Below the pieces are notes generated by a model. The model did not search any database. It was not told the origin of the DNA and saw only the letters and a program-made list of their open reading frames with translations. The translations under genes and the position numbers were made by a program. A DNA stretch of 64,000 nucleotides from Poriferisodalis sp965208895 (GTDB lineage: Bacteria; Actinomycetota; Acidimicrobiia; Acidimicrobiales; Poriferisodalaceae), in assembly GCF_965208895.1 (NCBI RefSeq), contig NZ_OZ242363.1, forward strand, positions 2,418,001 to 2,482,000, read 5' to 3'. Positions 24,176-31,486 of the stretch are shown in pieces. How positions within the stretch are numbered: the stretch's first letter is position 1; the number at the start of each line of letters is the position of its first letter.

Positions 24176-25141
24176 CTAGGCGTCGGCGCGGTAGGCGGCG
24201 AGGTTCATCACACGATCGAAGAGTGCTCCGGCGCCGATCTGATCGCACAGGTCTTCGAAGCCGCTGCGCGGGCCGCGCCAGGCCAGTTCGTCGATGCTGT
24301 CTGACACCGGCGCATCAGTGCGCACCGTGGCGATGCGGCGGAACAGCAGAGCGAGATCTCGCTCTGCAACGAGCGTCGCTGCGAGGCCGGCGGCGCCGCG
24401 GACCTTGGGCGCCCAGTCGGTGTGCATGTCGGGGATGTCCTCGATGTGGCCGTAGTGCGACAGCATCACCGATGTCGACTTGGCGCCCCAGCCTCGCAGG
24501 CCCGGAAAACCATCGGCACTGTCGCCCACCAGGCCCAGGTAGTCGGGAATCGAGCTGGGCCTGACGCCGAACTTCGCCTCGACGCTGGCCGTGTCGATGA
24601 TCTCGTCGGCTCGACGGTCCCACTGGACGACCTTGCCGCCGACGCACTGGCCCAAGTCCTTGTCGGGCGTGCAGATGAATACCTGCCGCACCCGATCGTC
24701 GTCGGACGCCATCGCCGCGCCGGCCGCCATGGCGTCGTCGGCTTCGAATTCGATCATCGGCCACACGGCCACGCCCAGCAGGCGCAGTGCCTCCTCGGTG
24801 GGATGGAACTGCGACGCCAGGTCAGGGTCGATGCCCGAGCCGTCCTTGTAGCCCGGCCACAGATCGTTGCGGAACGACTCCACGACATGGTCGGTGGCCA
24901 CGGCCACATGCGTGGCGCCGCCGTCCAGCAGCAGCACGATGTTGCCAAGCACCCCTCGCAGCGCCCCGATCTCAGAACCGTCGGACGCCTTGCGGCTGGG
25001 CACGGCGAAGAAGTGACGGAACAGCTCGTAGGTGCCGTCTATCAGGTGAACGTCGAAACTTCCCGCCCGCGGAGGCTCAGGCGTCCGGCTCTCCACCACG
25101 GGCATGGCATCCGACGACTGAGGAATCTCGTCTTGAGGCAT
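24176..25141 (-). CDS. 5'-3' exonuclease (PolA N-domain/FEN family)
   Basis: A 321-residue stand-alone homologue of the DNA polymerase I 5'-nuclease domain. After a 28-residue Pro-rich leader come VHLIDGTYELFRHFFA (first metal Asp), FEADDAMAAGAAMA and CTPDKDLGQCV (acidic metal ligands), then GLVGDSADGFPGLRGWGAKS, the helix-hairpin-helix segment that binds DNA and K+. Such proteins remove RNA primers or flaps. It lacks a polymerase domain and is not next to polA. ATG at 25141 gives a long leader; a start nearer SFDVHLIDG is possible. Confidence 0.9.
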   Translation of the reverse strand: MPQDEIPQSSDAMPVVESRTPEPPRAGSFDVHLIDGTYELFRHFFAVPSRKASDGSEIGALRGVLGNIVLLLDGGATHVAVATDHVVESFRNDLWPGYKDGSGIDPDLASQFHPTEEALRLLGVAVWPMIEFEADDAMAAGAAMASDDDRVRQVFICTPDKDLGQCVGGKVVQWDRRADEIIDTASVEAKFGVRPSSIPDYLGLVGDSADGFPGLRGWGAKSTSVMLSHYGHIEDIPDMHTDWAPKVRGAAGLAATLVAERDLALLFRRIATVRTDAPVSDSIDELAWRGPRSGFEDLCDQIGAGALFDRVMNLAAYRADA

Positions 25142-25514
25142 CGAACCGACGTTACGCCGAGCACCATCAAGATATTGCGACTACAGGCGCTATCGCAGCG
25201 GGTATGGCCTGCCACGAGCGCGACCGATCCGCAGAGTCTCGACAGCGTTGCATAAACCCTTGAAAGCAGACTCCTTGAGGCTCTCTCGAAACCTCTGGGT
25301 CCAGAGGCATACGATCGGCGGGTCGATGTCACACCTGCCGCATACGTTGGTGTCATGCGGCGATCACCGATGCGGGCTTCGAAACCACTCAGCGTGAGCT
25401 TGCTCCTCGCGGGGCTCTTGTGCGGCCACCGACGTTTTCCAGCGCGTCAGGGTGCCAGCGGCGGTCTCAAGACCATCACGGCGCAACGACGTCGGGACGT
25501 CTATTGTCACGACA
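25142..25514. other. Intergenic region upstream of the restriction-modification locus
   Basis: 373 bp with no supported gene; small frames here lack plausible starts or coding bias. It separates the divergent exonuclease and winged-helix genes and must hold both promoters. Two GACGTC hexamers (25488-25493, 25496-25501) and an inverted repeat at the ATG are the only patterns seen. Confidence 0.5.
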
Positions 25515-25516
25515 AT
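25503..25516 (+). promoter_or_regulatory. Inverted repeat over the start of the winged-helix gene
   Basis: ATTGTC-AC-GACAAT is a perfect dyad that overlaps the ATG of the winged-helix gene (25515-25517). It is placed like an autoregulatory operator of a restriction-modification controller. Function is inferred from position only. Confidence 0.4.
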
Positions 25517-25754
25517 GAGCAAAACTCCAACCGGGAACGTCACTCGACGTCGGCCGGGCGAAGTTCGCGACGCCATCGAGGAAGTGCTGACACTCGCCGC
25601 TGGTCCCTTGCACGTGAGCGACATCCATGAACGAGTTGAAGCTCGACTTGGAGGCGCCGTCGCAGCCTCGTCAATCCGCAGCTACCTGCGGCTCAATGCA
25701 CACTCCGACGGTCGGCTTGCCAAGGTGCGCCACGGTGTCTACACCCTCCGCTGA
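25515..25754 (+). CDS. Small winged-helix protein (HARE-HTH-like) of the restriction-modification locus
   Basis: A 79-residue protein. The core VRDAIEEVLTLAAGPLHVSDIHERVEARLGG, quoted here in parts as GPLHVSDIHERV and SSIRSYLRLNAH, ends KVRHGVYTLR. This is the HARE/HB1-ASXL-type winged helix often encoded with DNA methyltransferases. It overlaps the methyltransferase start by 20 bp, so the two are probably translated together. It may read DNA for the methyltransferase or act as a controller; neither is shown. ATG at 25515 is preferred over an upstream in-frame start because the leader would be unrelated. Confidence 0.75.
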   Translation: MSKTPTGNVTRRRPGEVRDAIEEVLTLAAGPLHVSDIHERVEARLGGAVAASSIRSYLRLNAHSDGRLAKVRHGVYTLR

Positions 25755-26664
25755 GCCCTTCGCCGTCGTCGGCAACGCGATGCTGTACCACGCAGATTGC
25801 CTGGAGTGGCTTGCCGAGCAGGAGCACAAGTCGATCCACGGTGTCGTCACCGACCCTCCCTACGGTCTCGTGGAATACTCCCCGGCGCAACAAGCCAAAC
25901 TGCGCAACGGTCGCGGCGGCGTGTGGCGGCTTCCGCCGAGCTTCGACGGCCATCAGCGCTCGCCATTGCCGCGCTTCACCACGCTGACCGCCGCCGACCT
26001 CGATCAGCTGGGTTGCTTCTTCCGCCGCTGGGCCGACGCTGTCTTGCCCGCGCTCGTGCCCGGCGCCCACGTCGTCGTCGCGTCAAATCCGCTGGTGTCG
26101 CACCTCGTAGCAGGCGCCATTTGCAAAGCCGGCTTCGAGCGCCGCGGCGAAATCGTCCGACTCGTGATGACCATGCGAGGCGGCGACCGGCCCAAGAACG
26201 CGCATGATGAGTTTCCCGATGTCACGGTCATGCCACGCTCGGGCTGGGAACCCTGGCTGCTCTTCCGAAAGCCGCTCGAGGGTCGGGTCCAGGACAACCT
26301 TCGCATGTGGGGTACTGGCGGTTTGCGGAGGCGCTCGCCTGAGCGCCCGTTCGCTGATGTGATCCAGTCGGCGCCGACGAGGCCGCCGGAAAAGCGACTT
26401 GCTCCGCATCCGAGCTTGAAGCCTCAGGCATTCCTCCGAGAAGTGGTGCGAGCAGTGCTGCCGCTCGGCAAAGGGACAGTGCTCGACCCGTTTGCCGGTT
26501 CAGGTTCGACACTGGCAGCGGCTGAAGCAGTCGGCTACCGCAGCATTGGAGTGGAACGCGATCTCGACTACGCCGACATGGCCGTGGGTGCGATCAAGCG
26601 CCTACGCGACTATCAGCTGCCGGCTTCGGATCCAGCGTCCATCTCGGGTTCCGTATCCAGATAG
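25735..26664 (+). CDS. Site-specific DNA methyltransferase (beta class)
   Basis: A 309-residue methyltransferase. Catalytic motif IV TDPPYG is near residue 37 and the AdoMet-binding motif I DPFAGSGSTLAAA near residue 250, so the order is that of beta-class enzymes; DPPY favours N6-adenine, though N4-cytosine is possible. Between them lies a ~200-residue region with SRSGWEPWLLFRKP-like sequence (SGWEPWLLFRKPL) and HPSLKPQ, typical of this class. GTG at 25735 overlaps the winged-helix gene; ATG at 25780 (MLYHADCLEW) is the alternative start. It converges on, and overlaps by 52 bp, the endonuclease gene, together forming a compact type II-like system. Confidence 0.9.
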   Translation: MSTPSAEPFAVVGNAMLYHADCLEWLAEQEHKSIHGVVTDPPYGLVEYSPAQQAKLRNGRGGVWRLPPSFDGHQRSPLPRFTTLTAADLDQLGCFFRRWADAVLPALVPGAHVVVASNPLVSHLVAGAICKAGFERRGEIVRLVMTMRGGDRPKNAHDEFPDVTVMPRSGWEPWLLFRKPLEGRVQDNLRMWGTGGLRRRSPERPFADVIQSAPTRPPEKRLAPHPSLKPQAFLREVVRAVLPLGKGTVLDPFAGSGSTLAAAEAVGYRSIGVERDLDYADMAVGAIKRLRDYQLPASDPASISGSVSR

Positions 26665-27254
26665 ACCCAGCTCTCACGGAGTTTGGCAATCCCAGCACGA
26701 TGCAGCGTGGCCGTCCGCGTTCCGAGTTCGCCCCGCTCGTCGCGCCGGAAATCGTCCCTGCTGACATGAGCCAGATACACCTCGGTAAAGCGCAGCGGCC
26801 GTCGAGCCGCCGCTGGCTGGGTCTCCCGGTCGACGCCGTATACGAAGACGCAGAACCACTGGTCTCGTGCGCCGTGAGTGTCCACCGCACCCCCGCGCTT
26901 GGTTGTGGCCTTCACTTCAACACCGGCCTCACCGGCCTTGACTGCGTCTTCGGGATACGTGCCGGCCACCACCAAGTCAGGGTGACCGTTGTGGTAGGCG
27001 TTGGTGACGAGCGTTCGCGAATGCGAGGCGAGGTACGCCGTCAGCATGTCGGAGACCACGCCAGACAAGATCGCGCCCCGCACGGTGTCCTCGAGACGAC
27101 CGAGACCCTTGCCTTCGAGGTGCTGGTTGACGTCGTAGAAGAAGTCGTAGACGTCCTGCATCGCCGACTCGAAGTCAAGCAGCCGCAACTCATACGGCAG
27201 CGTGTGCTCTGCGTTGAAGCGCTCCCGACGGACTTGGCGGCGCACAACGCTCAC
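26613..27254 (-). CDS. Putative PD-(D/E)XK restriction endonuclease
   Basis: A 213-residue protein without a family name I can give. The segment GHPDLVVAG followed ~20 residues later by GVEVKATTK has the PD...ExK spacing of the PD-(D/E)XK nuclease core, and an upstream helix carries a conserved-looking glutamate (RLLDFESAM). The convergent, overlapping methyltransferase gene makes the cognate endonuclease the natural reading. The recognition sequence is unknown. The C-terminal residues (EPEMDAGSEAGS) are encoded in the 52-bp overlap, so they may be the by-product of that overlap. Confidence 0.72.
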   Translation of the reverse strand: MSVVRRQVRRERFNAEHTLPYELRLLDFESAMQDVYDFFYDVNQHLEGKGLGRLEDTVRGAILSGVVSDMLTAYLASHSRTLVTNAYHNGHPDLVVAGTYPEDAVKAGEAGVEVKATTKRGGAVDTHGARDQWFCVFVYGVDRETQPAAARRPLRFTEVYLAHVSRDDFRRDERGELGTRTATLHRAGIAKLRESWVYLDTEPEMDAGSEAGS

Positions 27255-27444
27255 GGTTGCGCAGGCTAGGGCGTGTGGCAGCGAGCGTTCCGAGGCGGCC
27301 GGCTGTGCGACCGGCTCGCGATTGCATTACGGCTGCGTTCTAGAGTTGGCGCGGCACCCTGCCATCGCACTTGCTGCAGTGGGGGCTGCACGCCAGCGGC
27401 CCGCAACGATCCACGGCACCGACCCACCACACTGAGGGGACGAC

Positions 27445-28974
27445 ATGAAGGTTCCGTTTACTGTTTCCGACTTCCTGTACCGGGCTGAGAACGTCTATCC
27501 GGACCGGGTGGCGCTGGCCGACGAGCCCGAGGCACCCGGCGGCGGGCTTGGCGAGATCACCTACGCCCGGTTCGGCGAACTGGTGCGAGCCCAAGCCGCC
27601 AAGCTGGACCAGCTCGGCATCGGCCACGGCGAGCGGGTCGCGATGGTGTCCCAGAACGCCGGCCGGTTGATGACGTCGTTCTATGGCGTGTCGGGCTACG
27701 GCCGCATCTTCGTGCCGATCAACTTCCGCCTCAGCCACGACGAGATCAGCTACATCATCGATCACTGCGGCGCCACGATGCTGCTGGTGGACCCCTCCAT
27801 GGAGGACACCTGCAAGGACATCGACGTCGAGCACTTCGTGGTGATGGGCACCGACGCCGACGACCAGATGTACGCGCAGGGCGTCGAGCCCGCCCCGTGG
27901 ACGCCCGACGAGGACGTCACCGCCACCATCAACTACACCTCCGGCACCACCGCCCGCCCCAAGGGCGTGCAGCAGACCCACCGGGCGCTGTGGGTGAACG
28001 CCACCACCTTCGGCTGGCACTCGGGCGTCAGCGACCGCGACGTGTACCTGCACACGCTGCCGATGTTCCACTGCAACGGCTGGGGCGTGCCCTACGCCGT
28101 GACCGGCATGGGAGGCAAGCACGTGGTGCAGCGCGAGGTGCGCGGCCCCGAGATCCTGCGGCGCATCGACCAGCACGGCGTGACGCTGATGTGCGGCGCG
28201 CCGGCCGTGGTGGCAGCAGTGCTGGATGCTGCGGCCGAGTGGGAGGGTCCCATTCCCGGCAGCGGACGGGTGCGGATGGTGGTGGCGGGCGCCCCGCCCC
28301 CGACGCGCACCATCGCCCGGATGGAGACCGAGCTGGGCTGGGAGTTCATCCAGATCTACGGGCTCACCGAGACGGCGCCGCTGCTGACCATGAACCGCTG
28401 CCGGCCCGAATGGGACGACTTCGAGCCCGACGAGAAGGCCCGCAAGCTGAGCCGGGCCGGCGCTCCCGCGATCGGCGTCAAGATCGACGTCGACAGCCAG
28501 GGCGAGATCCTGGCGCGGGCCAACGTGGTGCTCGAGGGTTACTGGGAGCAGCCCGAGGCCACCGCCGAGGCCATCACCGACGGCTGGTTCCATACCGGCG
28601 ACGGCGGCACGATGGACGATGAGCACCACGTCACCATTTCCGACCGCAAGAAGGACGTGATCATCTCCGGTGGCGAGAACGTGTCGTCTATCGAGGTGGA
28701 AGACGTGCTGTTCAGCCATCCGGCAGTCACCGAGGTTGCGGTGATCGGCGTGCCCGACGAGAAGTGGGGCGAGACCATCAAGGCTCTTGTGGTCATCGAC
28801 GGCGAGGCAACCGAGCGTGAGTTGATCGACTTCTGCCGCGAGCGGATGGCGCACTTCAAGTGCCCCACCAGCGTCGACTTCCGCGAGGAGCTCGCCCGCA
28901 CCGCCACCGGCAAGCTCCAGAAGTTCAAGCTGCGTGCGCCGTACTGGGAAGGCATGGAGAAGCAGATCAACTAG
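27445..28974 (+). CDS. Acyl-CoA synthetase (AMP-forming, fatty-acid CoA ligase family)
   Basis: A 509-residue ANL-superfamily ligase. The P-loop-like motif reads YTSGTTARPKGV (the usual glycine after TT is alanine), the A5 motif IYGLTETAPLL, the hinge region GWFHTGDGG and SDRKKDVIISGGENVSS, and the C-terminal catalytic lysine is in TATGKLQKFKLR. It activates a carboxylic acid to its CoA thioester; short to long fatty acids or methylmercaptopropionate-type acids are possible and the sequence alone does not choose. ATG at 27445 follows GAGGGGACG. It ends just before a palindromic repeat and converges on the MttB gene. Confidence 0.92.
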   Translation: MKVPFTVSDFLYRAENVYPDRVALADEPEAPGGGLGEITYARFGELVRAQAAKLDQLGIGHGERVAMVSQNAGRLMTSFYGVSGYGRIFVPINFRLSHDEISYIIDHCGATMLLVDPSMEDTCKDIDVEHFVVMGTDADDQMYAQGVEPAPWTPDEDVTATINYTSGTTARPKGVQQTHRALWVNATTFGWHSGVSDRDVYLHTLPMFHCNGWGVPYAVTGMGGKHVVQREVRGPEILRRIDQHGVTLMCGAPAVVAAVLDAAAEWEGPIPGSGRVRMVVAGAPPPTRTIARMETELGWEFIQIYGLTETAPLLTMNRCRPEWDDFEPDEKARKLSRAGAPAIGVKIDVDSQGEILARANVVLEGYWEQPEATAEAITDGWFHTGDGGTMDDEHHVTISDRKKDVIISGGENVSSIEVEDVLFSHPAVTEVAVIGVPDEKWGETIKALVVIDGEATERELIDFCRERMAHFKCPTSVDFREELARTATGKLQKFKLRAPYWEGMEKQIN

Positions 28975-28983
28975 CGCGCGACC

Positions 28984-29062
28984 GCTGCGGAGGCGGCAGG
29001 ACCCTCTGCTCCCGCGATCCGGCAGGTCGCAACGTCGCAGAGTCTCCTGCCGCCTCCGCAGC
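28984..29062 (+). repeat. Variable-arm palindromic element, copy 2
   Basis: Perfect 18-bp arms at 28984-29001 and 29045-29062 (GCTGCGGAGGCGGCAGGA and complement) around a 43-nt core. Relative to copy 1 the arm differs at two positions, and both changes are matched on the opposite arm. It lies between convergent genes (ligase stop at 28974, MttB stop at 29090) and could also act as a bidirectional terminator. Confidence 0.85.
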
Positions 29063-29089
29063 TATCGATTCTGTGCGGCGCCGCCGCGG

Positions 29090-30604
29090 CTAGAGGGGCT
29101 CTACGCCGCCTTCTGCTCGGCGGCGCTCTACGAAGTCGGTGAGCTCGGCGCGGATGGCGTCGTCCATCGGCGGCTCCTCGTAGTCGGCCAAGAGCTGCTT
29201 CCAGATGCCGTTCGCCCGCTGGGTGGCGTCGAGCGCCCCGTCCTCGTGCCACGTCTCGAAGTTGCGCCAGTCCGACAGCATCGGCTCGTAGAACGCCGTG
29301 TTGTAGCGCTCCAGCGTGTGGGCGGCGCCGAAGAAGTGGTTGGCAGGCCCGACTTCCGCAATGGCGTCGACCGCCAGCGACGCGTCGTCGATCACCGTTG
29401 GCTGCAGCATCGCCCGGATCATCTGGATCATCTCAGCGTCGATGATCACCTTCTCATACGAGGCGCACAGCCCGCCCTCGATCCAACCCAGACCGTGCAG
29501 CACGTAGTTGATGCCGCCGACCACGCACGCCCACAGCGACATCTGCGACTCGTAGGCGGCCTGGACGTCGGGGGCGTTGGAGGCGTTCGCGTTCGAGGCC
29601 CGCAGCGGCAGGCCGTAGCGGCGGGCGAGCTGGCCGCTGATGATGGTGGCCTTCGCGTACTCGGGCGTGCCGAACGCCGGTGCGCCCGATCGCATGTCGA
29701 CGTTGGACGTGAAGCTGCCGTACACGACGGGGACGCCGGGGTTCACCAGCTGCGACAGCGTGATGCCCGCGAGCGCTTCAGCGTTCTGCTGGGTGAGGGC
29801 ACCAGCGATGGTGACGGGCGCCATCGCCCCCGCGAGGGTGAATGGCGTGTACACGACCGGCTGGCCGTGGCGGGCGAGTTCGATGGCACCCTCCAGCATC
29901 GGCTTGTCGTACACGAGCGGCGAGTTCGCGTTCACCACCGTGTGGATGGACGGTTCGCGCAGGAGTGTGTCGTGGTCGATGCCGCGGGCGATGCGGGCGA
30001 TCTCGATGGCGTCGCTGACGCGTGCGCGTCCCAGCGAGTAGCAGAACCCGGGCTTGGTCGACAGCGTGTACATGGCCGACACGGCGTCCAGATGGCGTGT
30101 GCGCACTTCGAGATCGATCGGCTCGACGGAGTGGCCGGTGCAGGTGTCGGCTGCGTCGAGCGATTGCTGCAGGCGCAGCATGTTGGCGAAGTCGGCGTAG
30201 TTGCCGGTGACCCGGCCGCGGTCGAGGTCGGACACGTTCGGCGGGCTGCCGACCATGCCGAACACCACCCAGTCATCGCCGAAGACGACGCTGTTGACCG
30301 GGTCTCGCGCATGCAGCGTGAATTGCGACGGTGCGAGCGCGACCTGCTCGGTGACCATCTCGGGAGGGAACTTCACGCGCACGCCGTCTTCGGAGCTTGC
30401 ACCCGCCGCGCACAGGATCTGTACCGCTTCGGGCAGCAGGAAGTTCATGCCGATCTCGCACAGCACCCGCAGCGATGCCTCGTGGATGCGTTCGACTTCG
30501 TCGGCGCTGATGAGCTCGAGTGGCGGAAAGGTGTTGCGTGCTTGGGACAGCGGCGCCGGCGCAGCGGTGGCCGCGGCCTGGCGCCTACGACCTCGACGCG
30601 CCAT
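29090..30604 (-). CDS. MttB-family methyltransferase, non-pyrrolysine type
   Basis: A 504-residue member of the trimethylamine:corrinoid methyltransferase family (COG5598). Segments such as HEASLRVLCEIGMNF, the barrel region VYGSFTSNVDMRSGAPAFGTPEYA (seen as SFTSNVDMRSGAPAFG) and FFGAAHTLERY are family-typical. The reading frame is uninterrupted and shows no amber codon at the pyrrolysine position, so it belongs to the MtgB-like group that acts on quaternary amines such as glycine betaine or related compounds. Substrate is inferred only to that level. No corrinoid protein gene is adjacent. A TetR regulator lies 155 bp upstream in the same direction. Confidence 0.88.
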   Translation of the reverse strand: MARRGRRRQAAATAAPAPLSQARNTFPPLELISADEVERIHEASLRVLCEIGMNFLLPEAVQILCAAGASSEDGVRVKFPPEMVTEQVALAPSQFTLHARDPVNSVVFGDDWVVFGMVGSPPNVSDLDRGRVTGNYADFANMLRLQQSLDAADTCTGHSVEPIDLEVRTRHLDAVSAMYTLSTKPGFCYSLGRARVSDAIEIARIARGIDHDTLLREPSIHTVVNANSPLVYDKPMLEGAIELARHGQPVVYTPFTLAGAMAPVTIAGALTQQNAEALAGITLSQLVNPGVPVVYGSFTSNVDMRSGAPAFGTPEYAKATIISGQLARRYGLPLRASNANASNAPDVQAAYESQMSLWACVVGGINYVLHGLGWIEGGLCASYEKVIIDAEMIQMIRAMLQPTVIDDASLAVDAIAEVGPANHFFGAAHTLERYNTAFYEPMLSDWRNFETWHEDGALDATQRANGIWKQLLADYEEPPMDDAIRAELTDFVERRRAEGGVEPL

Positions 30605-30758
30605 CGTCGCGCTGTGACTGCAAGTCCACGCCGCTCAGACTTGGGCTCACTGGGCTGCTCACCGTCTCGAACCGTACGGTCCTGTTTGGATCACGTCAAT
30701 ATGAACAGCGTGCCGGTCGCGCAATAACTGAATGAATGGCTGAACGGATGGCGGAACG

Positions 30759-31361
30759 TCAGGAGCGCAGTCCGGCGAGGATGGCTGCTCGCTCGTCCTG
30801 GGTCGGCGGCCGACCCACGTAGATCTCGAAGTAATACGTGCAGGACTCGATTCGTACATCCATCGGCATGTCCACCTCGAGCTCGTACCAGCCCATCTGC
30901 AGGTAGTACATGGTCCGGGCGCGGTGCAAGGCCATCGTCGGATCGGGAACCTCCGGGGCAAGCATCGCGACGAACGCCTCGACTCGCCGCTCGTCGGCCT
31001 CCCACAGGCGCTCCCACAGCTCGGCATTGCTGCGTCCCCAGTGCCGCACCGCCACCTCGAGGTGGGGATCGAATCGCTCCATGGAAAGCCAGCAGCGCAT
31101 CAGCGCGATGTAGCGCTCGATGATCCCGCCCTCGCCTGTCGCCGCTGCGATGATTGTCCCCGAATTGGTCTCTTCCCAGACCTCCAGCAACCGCGCGAGC
31201 AGGGCCTCGTGGTTCTCGAAATGCCAGTAGAAGCTGCCCCGGGTGACGCCGAGCTTCTTGGCAAGCGGCAGCACCTTCACGGCGGCAATGCCGTCGGTGA
31301 CGAGCGTGTCCAGCGCTGCCGCGAGCCAGTCATCGGCACTCAGGCGCACGCGTTCAGCCAT
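30759..31361 (-). CDS. TetR-family transcriptional regulator
   Basis: A 200-residue regulator. The N-terminal HTH has AALDTLVTDGIAAVKVLPLAKKLGVTRGSFYWHF, cited here as LAKKLGVTRGSFYWHF, the standard TetR recognition helix. The C-terminal ligand domain (about 60-200) has no recognised effector. It is divergent from the MerR-isochorismate synthase gene and upstream of the MttB gene; either could be its target. Confidence 0.9.
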   Translation of the reverse strand: MAERVRLSADDWLAAALDTLVTDGIAAVKVLPLAKKLGVTRGSFYWHFENHEALLARLLEVWEETNSGTIIAAATGEGGIIERYIALMRCWLSMERFDPHLEVAVRHWGRSNAELWERLWEADERRVEAFVAMLAPEVPDPTMALHRARTMYYLQMGWYELEVDMPMDVRIESCTYYFEIYVGRPPTQDERAAILAGLRS

Positions 31362-31415
31362 GGAGCCTACCTTAGTCAGCGACTTGCGACTCGATAGTTA
31401 CGTCTCGTTCGGAAA

Positions 31416-31447
31416 GATGAAGCTCAGACTCGATGAAGCTCAGACTC
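31416..31447 (+). repeat. Perfect tandem 16-bp direct repeat before the MerR-MenF gene
   Basis: GATGAAGCTCAGACTC occurs twice in immediate succession (31416-31431, 31432-31447). It lies in the 125-bp region between the divergent TetR and MerR-fusion starts. It could be an operator pair or a recent slippage duplication. Confidence 0.7.
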
Positions 31448-31486
31448 TTGGAGTCATCGCTCCCACAATGGGTCTACGCTGTGGCT

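Noticed and set aside
27340..28854. A 504-codon minus-strand frame opposite the acyl-CoA ligase
   Set aside because: Antisense shadow of a confident gene; composition typical of high-GC complementary frames.
28934..30727. A 597-codon plus-strand frame opposite the MttB gene
   Set aside because: Antisense of a confident family member; runs through a palindromic repeat.
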